Source: VXPQ01 sp965116435 (GTDB taxonomy: Bacteria > Bacteroidota > Rhodothermia > Rhodothermales > VXPQ01). From it: a DNA stretch of 64,000 nt. The position numbers and the translations under genes are program-made. Under the pieces are notes generated by a model that was not told the DNA's origin, ran no database searches, and saw nothing but the letters and a program-made list of their open reading frames with translations. The DNA lies in NCBI GenBank assembly GCA_965116435.1, contig OZ220686.1, positions 310,001-374,000 of the forward strand. Direction: 5' to 3'. Numbering within the stretch: the first letter of the stretch is position 1; every line of letters starts with the position of its first letter. Below are positions 18,394-28,400 of this stretch, piece by piece.

Positions 18394-18846
18394 TTATTCG
18401 CCCCTTATTTTCCTGATTAATTCACGGGCGAACAGGTTCAGAATTCCAATTCCGCCAAATGGCACAGCTATCCAGGCTTCTTCCATTAGTATGCATAAAG
18501 CTGCAAGCAACATCATGCCTGCCGAAATGCCTACAGAAGCACTGATGCTGCGTTTTGCAAGACCAATGTTGCCCTCCATTGAAGCAGCCTGTATTTCAAG
18601 CGCCTTTTCGCCCATGCCGATAATGCGATCTGCGGCGCCAGGACACACCTGTTCATACAGCTCCATTTCGGCTGCTTGCGGGAGCGGCCCACTGTAACGG
18701 TAGTGCTGCACCGTGCGTTGAAAACCGCCGACATACTCACGTACATCCTCCGGCGTGTCCGGTTTGAGCCATTGTTGAACGTCAGGCGCAACGACCGGGG
18801 CGCTGGTTACGTCAGGGCTTTCCCTGGTATTCTCTGGATGGGCCAT
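18394..18846 (-). CDS. DUF2335-family membrane protein
   Basis: 150 aa. A disordered N-terminal third is followed by HYRYSGPLPQAAEMELYEQVCPGAADRIIGMGEKALEIQ, here described by its key parts SGPLPQ and PGAADRI, which are typical of DUF2335. Two C-terminal membrane segments follow (SVGISAGMMLLAALCILMEE; AWIAVPFGGIGILNLFAREL) and a basic end. This family is frequent near mobile or phage-related genes; its function is unknown. The N-terminus overlaps the weak ORF at 18812-19264 by 35 bp. Confidence 0.8.
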   Translation of the reverse strand: MAHPENTRESPDVTSAPVVAPDVQQWLKPDTPEDVREYVGGFQRTVQHYRYSGPLPQAAEMELYEQVCPGAADRIIGMGEKALEIQAASMEGNIGLAKRSISASVGISAGMMLLAALCILMEEAWIAVPFGGIGILNLFARELIRKIRGE

Positions 18847-19264
18847 TTTTTACGATGAACATTGCTTCTGACAGATGACTTCCGACAAGCTGCCATGCCT
18901 CGGCGAGTATCTCTGTGTCCGTCTTTGGACTGGGTACATGCTGAACAGGGGGGCAGTTGACGTCAATGATCCTCTCCCATAGACTGCGTTCCTGAACCGG
19001 ATTTTTCGGGGCTTCTATGTTCCTGAGAGGTTCCTGCATGCGTGTATTCTCGTATTGTATATGTGTACCCCCTGCGTCCAATGGCATAGGCCGCATTCTT
19101 CCTTCTGACCAGAGAGGAAGGCAAGGTTTACACCCGCCACGATACCAATTGTTGCCAAAAATCTCAACTTTTTTGGCCCATATACCTTGTCGTTCCCCCC
19201 GGATCCGCACCATTACGAACGTTTCCGGGGCATTGCAGCCGCCTTGCTGGCCAAATAGCCCCAT
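18812..19264 (-). CDS. Possible small ORF upstream of the DUF2335 gene
   Basis: 150 aa from an ATG at 19264 (the frame is open further upstream through the minisatellite). The middle part (VMVRIRGERQGIWAKKVEIFGNNWYRGG; here noted as two short motifs MVRIRGERQG and IFGNNWYRGG) and the C-terminal TDTEILAEAWQLVGSHLSEAMF look protein-like, and the 3' end overlaps the DUF2335 gene by 35 bp, as coupled genes do. No family recognised. Start and reality are uncertain because the frame runs into a repeat array. Confidence 0.45.
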   Translation of the reverse strand: MGLFGQQGGCNAPETFVMVRIRGERQGIWAKKVEIFGNNWYRGGCKPCLPLWSEGRMRPMPLDAGGTHIQYENTRMQEPLRNIEAPKNPVQERSLWERIIDVNCPPVQHVPSPKTDTEILAEAWQLVGSHLSEAMFIVKNGPSREYQGKP

Positions 19265-19300
19265 CGTCCGAGGGCGTGCAGGAGCGTCTGGCTCGAGTCT

Positions 19301-19548
19301 GGCGGGCAGAATGGGCGCTTGGTTTGGGGTCTGGCGGGCAGAATAGACGTCTGGTTTGGAGGCCTGGCGGGCAGGGTGGGCGCCCGGTTTGGAATCTGAC
19401 GGACAGAATGGGCGCCCGGTTTGGGGTCTGGCATGCAGAATGGGCGCCCGGTTCGGGGTCCGGCGGGCAGAGTGGGTGCCTGGTTTGGGGTCTGGCATGC
19501 AGAATGGGCGCCCGGTTCGGGATCCGGCGGGCAGGGTGGGCGCTGGGC
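19301..19548 (+). repeat. 32-bp minisatellite, about eight contiguous units
   Basis: Eight back-to-back units of 32-33 bp with consensus beginning GGCGGGCAGAATGGGCGCCC and continuing GGTTTGGGGTCT. Units differ at a few positions; units 5 and 7 share GGCATGC in place of GGCGGGC, hinting at a two-unit higher-order duplication. There are no spacers, so this is not CRISPR. It lies between the possible ORF at 18812-19264 and the first surface-protein gene. The period is not a multiple of three, so the open frames through it are probably not translated. Confidence 0.9.
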
Positions 19549-19743
19549 CATGAAATTAGGCGCTTTATGAAATATTTGAAATTTCTGAAAAATTTAACGA
19601 GGCGTAGTGGACTTTTTGGGCTTGTGGTGCGTTTATTGAAGTACTTCAAGGCCACCCTGGAGCCCCCTTGAGGAACCACCTGTTTTCGAGCCGTTTTCGT
19701 AGTGCGTAGCGTACCTCATCCAATATATCCAGATGCTTACCCG

Positions 19744-22700
19744 ATGTTTATGCAGCCCCGTTTCCGACTGCGAGGAAGACATGACGATAGCCCGCCGGGC
19801 GTGGCTACGATCTCGCCGATTTCCCCTGCTGCGCAGGGATGCATGCGCAGAAATAGCCCCCCCCCCTCACTTTCCGGCGTTGGAGGTAGGGGCCGCGGCG
19901 GCGCCCCGGACGTACCATCCGGTTCCCGGCGGATTCTGCGCACCCGCGGCTTCGCGGCGTTTCTTTTCGCGCTGCTGGGCGTAGCGGGGCTGGCGGGTTT
20001 CGCACGCCCCGCCGCCGGGCAGGACCCGGTTATCGTGTCCAAATCCTGGGCTTTCACGCCCAACGGGTTTGAGATTGGCGAACAGTTTCGGCTGCTCTTT
20101 GTAACGTCCACCAAGCACGCCGCGAGCTCGACGGATATTGCGGACTACGACACATTCGTGCAGAATAGGGTGGCCGCCGGACATACGAAGATTCGGGAAC
20201 ACAGTAGCAAGTTCAAGGTGCTCGGCTCCACGTCGTCGGTAGATGCGATAGACCATACCGGGACGACCTGGACGGAGATGGACAAGGGCGTACCGATCTA
20301 CTGGCTGAAAACTTCTATCGGGAGCGGCGCCAAGGTGGCCAACAACTACGAGGACTTCTACGACAATACGTGGATCAACCTCGACAACGCTAGGAATGAA
20401 TCCGGGCAGAAAGTGATTACGCCCACCAATCTTGCGCATAGTATCGACATATGGACAGGGACAAATAACGACGGTACGAAGCATAAGTATCCTCTCGGCA
20501 ACAGCAATCCAAATGGTAGAGTAATGTATGGTCAACCTTGGGACGGTAAACATCTAATTGGCACCAGCACTTGGGGGAGTAGGGATCAAACAAAACACCT
20601 CTACGGCCTTTCCCCCGTGTTCGAGGTCGGCGTAGTGCCGACGAAGGTAACCCTTTCGGTGAGCGGCGGGGTTACGGAAGGGGGGGCGGGCCTCTCCATT
20701 ACGGCGACCGCCTCGCAACGGAACGCCGAAGGGAATGCAGTGAGCATACCGATCTCGGTGCGGAGCCATGCCACGACCGCAGACGCCGCGGATTATACGG
20801 TGGCTTCTTCGATCAGCATTGCCAACAATGCGACGACCGGGACGACCACCTTGTCCGCGCCCTCGGGCGACGGCGACGAGCTCGTGGAGCAGGTGGTGGT
20901 CGGGCTGGACACGACGGCTACGTGGCCGGCCAACTGGCAGTGGGCGGATCCGGATTCGGTGATTGTCCCCATTACGGACAACGATCCGACGTCGGTGACG
21001 CTCCAGGTGACGGACGGCACGACGGACGAGGGGGATATGATGGACACGGCGGAGATTCAGCTTACGCTGGGCCGGGCGCTCGAATCTGGGGAGAGCATCG
21101 GGGTTCCGCTGCAGTTCGCCGGCGGCGCGCTGGGCACGAATTTTACCCTGGCCCTCTCCGGCACGCCCGCCGGCGTGGCGCTCAGTTCGAACACCGTGAC
21201 GTTCACCGGCGGCGCGGGGAACGCCTCCACGGCGACCCTGACGGTGACCGCCATGCAGGACGACCTCGGCGTTCCCGAGACGGTGACCGTGTCCATTCCG
21301 GCGTCCGACAGCGACACGCCGGGTCTTACGGCGACAGGCCTCGACGGCGGGGCCAGCGGCAGCGGCACGGGCGAGATTATGATTACGGACGACGAGCCGC
21401 CAACCTACGTGGCGTCCATCCTGAGCGTGGCGCCGGACTCGTTCGAGGGGAACGGCACGGGCCACTCGGACCGGCTCATCACCTTTGACGTGACGCCCAG
21501 CCCGCCGGCAAAAATAAACGTCGATTTTTGCATGAGCGGCACGGCGACCTATGACCGGGACGGCGCGGAGGCGGATTATGAAATTGTCGATGCCCGCGGC
21601 GGCGGATGGGGTTTTCGCCGCGACGACAATTGCTCGACGGGCGGGTTCCTGATGCCCAACAACGCGGGGCCCTTCTCGATTCGGGTCTATAGAGATGACG
21701 ATGTCGAAGAGGACGAAACGGTTACGCTGACGTTGACGACGAATAGTCAAACAGCGAACGACGTGATTATTTCCTCTACGAACAACACCGTGACCTACAC
21801 GATTCTGAACGATGACTACCCGACGCTCGATTTGTCGGTGAGCGACGACGGGGAGGTGACGGAGGAGGGGGGCATGCTCACGGTGACGGCGACGACGAGC
21901 GAGACGCTGTCCGGCAGCAGCCTTTCCATTCCACTGGAGCGCGTGGCGGCGCATTCGACCGCCGCCACGTCGGACTATACGCTTTCCGGGTCTCCGGCCG
22001 GCACGATCACGATCGCCGACGGCGCGAGCAGCGGCTCCATTACGCTGACCACCGTGGGCAATATACGCGATGATTTCTCGAAAACGCTGCGCCTCGCCAT
22101 GATGTCGCCGCCGGACGACTACGAGGTGGGCGCGGAGTATGTGGACGTGGTGCTCGTGGACGACGATTCGACGCAGGTGACGCTCTCCGTGCGAGCAGGA
22201 AACAATACCGCCACGGAGGGCGACGCGACGGTGACGGCCAAGATAGACGTGCAGCCAGGACGGAATCTGGTGGCGCCCGAGGTGCTTGAGGTGCCGCTCC
22301 AGTTCAGCGGCGGCGCGCCCGGCGAGGATTTCTCGCTGACGCTGGAGGGTTCTCCTGCCGGCGTGGCGCTGGAGCCGACAACCGGCGTGTTGACCTTCAC
22401 CGGTCCGGCCGGCAACGCCGTGGTCGTCGTGACCGCACTGGACGATGTGGACGGGATAGATGAACGGGTGACCGTAACGATACCGCTGAGTTCTGCAGGG
22501 TCCGCGCCGAAGCTCACGACGACGAACATGGATGGCGGCGCCGTGGGCGCGACAGTTGACCGCCTGGGCAGCAATGTCATTATGATCACGGACGACGACG
22601 AGGCTGCAGCGTCGTTCGCCTCGGCGTCGGCAAGCGAGGGGGAGGGGGCCGGGACGGTGGACCTGACGGTGAATCTGGCGCCTGCGCCAACCGAGGACAT

Positions 22701-25236
22701 CACCCTGACCTATATGCTTACCGGCACGGCGGCGCGGGGTTCGGACTACGATATTTCGGGCGTGACGGGCAGCACGGGGACCTTGTCCGTGTTGACAGGC
22801 GCCACGTCGGCGACCATTTCGGTCGATGTGACGGACGACATAGCCTGGGAGGACGCCGAAACGGTTGTGCTGACGCTTCAGGACGGCACGGGCTATGTGC
22901 TGGGCAGCACGACGGTGCACACGCTTACGATTACGGACAACGACACGGCAGAGGCCTCCTTCGCCTCGGCGACGTCGAGCGTGGGCGAGGCGGCCGGGAC
23001 GAACGTGACGCTCGACGTGACGGTGAATCTCAACCCCGCGCCGCCCGCGGCGATCACGCTGAACTATATGCTTTCCGGCACGGCGGGACGGATCGGGGAT
23101 TACTGGATTGACGGGGTGACAAGCGCTACGGGGACCCTAACCGTGTCTCCGAACGCAACCTCCGCAAACATTACGGTGAACGTGCGGGACGACATGATCA
23201 CGGAAGCGTCCGAGACGGTCCTGCTCACGCTGCAGCCCGGCGACGGCTATACGCTGGGGAGCACGAGGGTGCATACGCTTACGATTACAGACAACGATAC
23301 GCCGGCGATTATCGTAACGCCTTCGCTGTTCGAGGCGCCCGAGGAGGGGCCGGCCAAGACCTACGCGATCCGCCTCGGCACGGAACCGCCGGGGACCGTG
23401 ACCGTGACGCCCGTGTCCTCGGACCCGGGCGCGGCGACCGTATCCGGGCCGCTCACGTTCGACAGACTGGACTGGCAGACGGACCAGACCGTGACCGTAA
23501 CGCCCGTGCAAGACAACGATGCGGACAACGAGACGGTGATGATTTCGCATACGGTGACGGGCTACGGCAGCGGGACGTCGTGGCCGGCCGTAACGGTTGC
23601 GGTGAACGACGACGAAATATCCCCGAATGTGGGCGTGACGACGAGCGCGCTGACGCTGGACCTTGCGGAGAACGGCGCCGCCGGGAGTTACATGATCCGC
23701 CTGAACACGAACCCGGAAGCTACGGTGACCGTGACGCCTGTGTTGCCCCCGAACACAGACGCATTGACCGTTTCCGGGGCGCTTACGTTCGACGGGACTA
23801 CCTGGGAGGATCCGCAAACCGTGACGGTGACGCCGCGACAGGATGCGGACTGGCTGGACAATACCGTGATGATCCGGCACCGGGTATCGGGCTATGCCGG
23901 GGTGCCGAGCAACGTTGCGGTCGGGCCGGTGACGGTGACGGTTGCGGACGACGACGAGGCGCCGCCGGTGGCCTCCTTTGCGTCCGCGTCGTCCAGCACG
24001 GGCGAAGGGACGGGGATCGTCAACGTACGGATAAACCTCAATCGCGCGGCGCCCTCGAACCTTACGCTCCGCTACAGAGTGGGCGGCACGGCGACGGGCG
24101 GAGAGGACGTTACCGTGGACAATTCCGGATCGGCCACGGTGCCTTCTGGCTCGGCGTCGGCCACGGTCACGGTGGCCATCTTGGACGACAGCGTAACGGA
24201 GGGCGTCGAAACCCTCGAACTGAGGCTCCAGAGCGGCACAGGCTACCAGGTAGGCGCCGTCAGCGTCCACATGATCGCCATCGACGACGACGATACGCCG
24301 AGCATTGCGGCAAGCATGTCGTCCCTGGACCTGGACGAGGGCGGCGATCCCGGCGCCTACACGTTGGCCTTGGGCAGCCAACCAGACCGAACAGTAACGA
24401 TCACGCCGGTCTCGAGCGACAAGCAGGCGGCGACGGTATCGGGCGCATTGCGCTTCAATGGCTCCAACTGGCAGGACCCGCAGGTCGTCACGATAACTCC
24501 GGTGGACGATGCGGATGCGGACCACGAAACCGTAACGGTTACGCATGTCGTGACCGGCTACGGCGACATGACAATGGGGCCGGAGGTCGAGGTTTCTGTG
24601 GAGGACGCCGCGGCGGCGGGCGTAAGGGCGAGCGTGCGCACGCTGTCCATTCAGGAGAACGGCGATCCCGCTACCTACACGCTGGCGCTGCGTACCGATC
24701 CGGGAGGCGCGGTCATTGTCACGCCGTCGTCCAGCGACGAGCAGGCGGCGACGGTATCGGGCGCGCTCACGTTCGACAGTTCCAACTGGCAGGCCCCGCA
24801 AACCGTCACGGTAACGCCTGTGAACGATACGAATGTGGAGGACGATATGGTGGTTATCTCCCATGCGGTGACGGGATATGCGGGCGTCGCGGCAGGGCCT
24901 GCCGTGCATGTCACCGTCGTGGACGCCACGACGATCATTTCCGTGGAAGAGGAAGAAAAGGAGGAGATTCCAACGGCCTTTGCGCTGGAGCAGAATTATC
25001 CGAATCCGTTCAATCCGGTCACCACCATCGAGTTTGCGCTGGACAAGGCCGGGTACGTCACGCTCTCGGTGTACGACGTGCTTGGGAAGCAGGTGCGGCT
25101 CTTGATGGACGGCGTACGGCCGGCGGCGCGGTACCGCGTTTCGTTCGACGCTTCGGGCCTGGCGAGCGGAACGTACCTGTACGTCCTGCGCACGGAGCAG
25201 CAAACCGCCGTCCGAACCATGGCGCTGCTGAAGTAA
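19744..25236 (+). CDS. Giant Calx-beta surface protein A with T9SS sorting tail
   Basis: About 1830 aa from the ATG at 19744; an in-frame GTG at 19702 or ATG at 19843 are alternatives. A C10 tract (19857-19866) lies before a signal peptide (GFAAFLFALLGVAGLAGFA). Then comes a domain with GEQFRLLFVTST and IADYDTFVQNRVAAGHT, seen as a recurring unnamed module in marine bacterial surface proteins, then many Calx-beta-like repeats (SFASAS...EGxGT, LSGTA, EDAETVVLTLQ, HTLTITDND) and related EAPEEGPAKTY-type repeats. It ends with FALEQNYPNPFNPVTTIEFA and a Lys-terminated T9SS type A tail. Likely secreted and cell-surface anchored; adhesion or ion binding is inference. It is the first of three similar genes in a row. 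Confidence 0.85.
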   Translation: MFMQPRFRLRGRHDDSPPGVATISPISPAAQGCMRRNSPPPSLSGVGGRGRGGAPDVPSGSRRILRTRGFAAFLFALLGVAGLAGFARPAAGQDPVIVSKSWAFTPNGFEIGEQFRLLFVTSTKHAASSTDIADYDTFVQNRVAAGHTKIREHSSKFKVLGSTSSVDAIDHTGTTWTEMDKGVPIYWLKTSIGSGAKVANNYEDFYDNTWINLDNARNESGQKVITPTNLAHSIDIWTGTNNDGTKHKYPLGNSNPNGRVMYGQPWDGKHLIGTSTWGSRDQTKHLYGLSPVFEVGVVPTKVTLSVSGGVTEGGAGLSITATASQRNAEGNAVSIPISVRSHATTADAADYTVASSISIANNATTGTTTLSAPSGDGDELVEQVVVGLDTTATWPANWQWADPDSVIVPITDNDPTSVTLQVTDGTTDEGDMMDTAEIQLTLGRALESGESIGVPLQFAGGALGTNFTLALSGTPAGVALSSNTVTFTGGAGNASTATLTVTAMQDDLGVPETVTVSIPASDSDTPGLTATGLDGGASGSGTGEIMITDDEPPTYVASILSVAPDSFEGNGTGHSDRLITFDVTPSPPAKINVDFCMSGTATYDRDGAEADYEIVDARGGGWGFRRDDNCSTGGFLMPNNAGPFSIRVYRDDDVEEDETVTLTLTTNSQTANDVIISSTNNTVTYTILNDDYPTLDLSVSDDGEVTEEGGMLTVTATTSETLSGSSLSIPLERVAAHSTAATSDYTLSGSPAGTITIADGASSGSITLTTVGNIRDDFSKTLRLAMMSPPDDYEVGAEYVDVVLVDDDSTQVTLSVRAGNNTATEGDATVTAKIDVQPGRNLVAPEVLEVPLQFSGGAPGEDFSLTLEGSPAGVALEPTTGVLTFTGPAGNAVVVVTALDDVDGIDERVTVTIPLSSAGSAPKLTTTNMDGGAVGATVDRLGSNVIMITDDDEAAASFASASASEGEGAGTVDLTVNLAPAPTEDITLTYMLTGTAARGSDYDISGVTGSTGTLSVLTGATSATISVDVTDDIAWEDAETVVLTLQDGTGYVLGSTTVHTLTITDNDTAEASFASATSSVGEAAGTNVTLDVTVNLNPAPPAAITLNYMLSGTAGRIGDYWIDGVTSATGTLTVSPNATSANITVNVRDDMITEASETVLLTLQPGDGYTLGSTRVHTLTITDNDTPAIIVTPSLFEAPEEGPAKTYAIRLGTEPPGTVTVTPVSSDPGAATVSGPLTFDRLDWQTDQTVTVTPVQDNDADNETVMISHTVTGYGSGTSWPAVTVAVNDDEISPNVGVTTSALTLDLAENGAAGSYMIRLNTNPEATVTVTPVLPPNTDALTVSGALTFDGTTWEDPQTVTVTPRQDADWLDNTVMIRHRVSGYAGVPSNVAVGPVTVTVADDDEAPPVASFASASSSTGEGTGIVNVRINLNRAAPSNLTLRYRVGGTATGGEDVTVDNSGSATVPSGSASATVTVAILDDSVTEGVETLELRLQSGTGYQVGAVSVHMIAIDDDDTPSIAASMSSLDLDEGGDPGAYTLALGSQPDRTVTITPVSSDKQAATVSGALRFNGSNWQDPQVVTITPVDDADADHETVTVTHVVTGYGDMTMGPEVEVSVEDAAAAGVRASVRTLSIQENGDPATYTLALRTDPGGAVIVTPSSSDEQAATVSGALTFDSSNWQAPQTVTVTPVNDTNVEDDMVVISHAVTGYAGVAAGPAVHVTVVDATTIISVEEEEKEEIPTAFALEQNYPNPFNPVTTIEFALDKAGYVTLSVYDVLGKQVRLLMDGVRPAARYRVSFDASGLASGTYLYVLRTEQQTAVRTMALLK
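19857..19866 (+). repeat. C10 tract near the 5' end of surface protein A
   Basis: Ten C in a row inside the reading frame, between the possible ATG codons (19744, 19843) and the signal peptide. The present length keeps the start codons in frame with the protein. A gain or loss of one C would disconnect them, the hallmark of a slipped-strand contingency tract. Flanks are AATAG on the left and TCACTTTC on the right. Confidence 0.85.
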
Positions 25237-25480
25237 GCCTGCGGGAGCGAGGGCGCGCGTCTTCGCCGTTTTTCGGGGGGATGTGGGGATTGATGTCGGT
25301 TTTTATCCTGTTTTTAGGGGAAATGTGGGGACTACTGGCGTTATTTGTCCTGTTTTTCAGGGAGATGCGGGTTGTTGGCGGTGTTCGGGCGGCGCATTGC
25401 CTGGTACTTTTTGCAAAAAACGGCGGATTTTCGTATTATTAAAAACTGTGTTTTTCTTCGATTTTTTCAAGGGTGCGCTG
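25237..25480. other. Gap with degenerate tandem repeat between surface genes A and B
   Basis: From 25265 to about 25370 an imperfect repeat of roughly 45 bp (GATGTGGGGATTGATG..., AAATGTGGGGACTACTGG..., GAGATGCGGGTTGTTGG..., each followed by TCCTGTTTTT or similar) occurs two to three times. An inverted-repeat fragment resembling the ends of the dispersed element (GGGTGCGCTGAT...CAGCGCATCC, 25470-25508) overlaps the start of gene B. No gene is seen. Confidence 0.5.
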
Positions 25481-28400
25481 ATGGAAGCGGATGTATTCAG
25501 CGCATCCGTAGATACTACGGATACGGTGAGTTACCCATCTTTCAGAAAGAGAGGGGGGGGGGCGCAACCAGACAAACGAGGCGGCGCGCGGCCTGCATGT
25601 TCTTCTCTGAACCGGTCGGGAGAGGCGGTCCGGGCCTTGCGGGCGCGGCAGGCTTCTTTCCCGGCGCTTTGCTGTGTGTGCCTGCTGACCGGGTTCCTCG
25701 GATTCGCCCCCGAAACCGCCGCGCAATCGACCGGAAATGAGGTGACCGTCCGGGTGGACGTCCCGGAATACGTTGTAGAGGGCGAAACGGGGACGGTTAC
25801 GGTGACCTTGAGTAAGGCGCTGAGCCACCAGGTAGATATTCATTTACAGCCTGTAACCCTAGATTGCGACGATACCATCGGCGGAGCGGTACTGAATGGT
25901 AAGTACACGCATACGATCGATTGCCCGGGAGGCGCAAAACCGATCGGTATAAATGATGTAGACTTCCCTATTGGATGGGTTGTTTTTCCCGCCGGAACAA
26001 CCGTCAAAACCTTTTCGCTCGAGGCAGTGGACGACGCCGAATCGGATTCGCCCGAACTCGCTGCGATCGATCTGGCTTTTCGTGACGGCGTTCAACATCG
26101 TTGCCCCCACTGTACGATTGATTCGGCAACGCCTGCTGACGGCTGGACGACTGTTTGGCCGGATTCGGGGCCGGACCGCTTTTACTGGTTCGTTCCCATC
26201 CTGGACGAAGCGCCGGGCATGGATCGTTCGACGGACAACTTGACGGTACAGGAAGGGAGCAGCAACACCTACACGGTGAAGCTGGCGACCCACCCCATCG
26301 CGGATGTTGCGACCGTTACGCTGGACGTTCCAGACGGTACGGACCTGACCGTAGTAGATACGGACGGCCATCAGAATACGCTTTCCTTTACCGCATCCAA
26401 CTGGAACGAAGCCCAGACCGTCACCGTCACCGCCGCCGAGGATGACGATGCGCACAACGAGACCGTGTCTGTGAAGCATACCCTGGCGGGGGGCATCTAC
26501 GACAATTGGGACGCCCCTCCCCTTAGCGTGACGATCGAGGACAACGACGCGGCCGGGGTAACTATTACGGAGTCGGACATGGCTACCAAGGTCAGCGAAC
26601 CCAACAGTACGGACACGTACGATGTGGAGCTGAAGTCCCAGCCTGCTGACGATGTAATGATTTCGGTACAGGCCGAGGCTGGCGTCACCGTAAAGAAGTC
26701 CGGGGGCACGGCGGCGGCTTCGCAGATGCTGACCTTTACCTCGTCGGACTGGAATACGGCCCAAACGATCACGGTGGCCGCCGTGGATGACGACATCGAC
26801 GAGCCCGGCCGCACACGTAACGCCAAGATAACCCATACGTCCTCGTCCGACGACGACGATTATGACGGCGTGTCCGTGCAAGATGTGTTCGCGATCATCC
26901 AGGACGACGACCCCACCGAGGTGACGTTATCCACGCCGGATTCGACGGCGACAGAGGGAAGTGACTCGGACACGGCGGAAATACTCCTGACGCTGAATCG
27001 GGGCCTTGTTCGCGGCGAAATGCTAACCATGCTGCTTGCATTTTCGGGAGGCGCAGTGGAAACGGACTTCACGTTGAGCCTGAAAGACAGTCCGACGGGC
27101 GTAATATTTTTGCCCTCGTCGACGGCGGTTGCATTCGCAGGCCCGGAGAACGGAGAGTCGGCAACGTCCGCTACGCTCACCTTGACCGCCTTGAAAGACG
27201 CGGACGCGCAGGACCAAACGGTAACCGTCTCCATTCCGAGCGAATCTTCGGGTACGCGGCCGGTGCTTATTGTTGCCAACCTGCCCGGAGGCGCGGAGGG
27301 CAGCCGAACGGGCAGCGGGCGGATCGTTTTTACGGACGACGACGAACCTGTGGTGTCCTTTGCATCGGCCACTTCCAGTACGAGCGAGGCGTCGGGCGAG
27401 CACGAGGTCACAATCAACCTGGATCCGGCGCCGGCCTCGAACATCTCGTTGCAATATAGATTCGGCTTCGGCGGCACGGCCACGGACAACGAAGACTATG
27501 TATGGCCGAAGGGATCGGGCAAATCCGCCCCATTGGCGGCGTCTCCGGAGGACGCCACTCTCCCGATTCCCGTAGAAATCATTGATGACAAGGTGACCGA
27601 GGGCGACGAGACGATGATGGTCACGATTCAGCCTGGGTCGGGCTATATCGTAGGCGACCAGGACACGTATACGCTGACCATTATCGATAACGACAAGGGA
27701 GGCGTTACGGTGACGCCGACCTCGCTTGAGCTTACAGAAGGCGGAGGCGCTGAAAAATACACGGTGGTTCTGGATACGGACCCTGGGGGCGAGGTCATGG
27801 TGACGCCGAGGGCGGCAGATAACGGGGTCGTCAGGGTGTCGGGCCGGTTGACGTTCGACAGCAGCAATTGGGATACGAAGCGGGAGGTGACGGTTACTCC
27901 TCTGGACGATGCGGATGCGAACAACGAAAGCGTAACGATTAGTCATCTCGTCAGCGGCTACGTGGGCGTATCGCAATCGCGGGAGAACGACGTCACGGTA
28001 CGGGTTACGGACGACGACAAGGCGGGCGTTACGCTGTCCACGCTTTCGCTCACCGTGCACGAAGGAAGCACGGAGGAATACACGGTCGTTCTGGATACGG
28101 ATCCTCTTGTGGAGATCACGGTGACGCCAACCTCGAGCGATCCGGGGGTCGTCGCCGTTTCGTGCGGCGGCGCCGACCCGTGCGCATTGACGTTCGACAG
28201 CGGCAACTGGGATACGGCGCAGACGGTGACGGTTACGCCCGCGGACGATGCGGACGCGGACAACGAAAGCGTAACGATTATGCATACGGTCAGCGGCTAT
28301 GCAGGCGTACCGAAGGGCCCCGATGTGGCCGTGGTGGTGGACGACGACGAAGTGCCTGTGGCGGCGGGCGTGGACGCGAACCCGTTGGCCGTGGCGCTCG

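Noticed and set aside
19301..19548. CRISPR-like array of 32-bp repeats
   Set aside because: Units are directly joined with no unique spacers and differ from one another, so this is a minisatellite. No cas genes occur in the window.
20554..25203. Minus-strand ORFs opposite surface gene A
   Set aside because: Arg/His-rich shadows of the acidic Calx-beta repeats.
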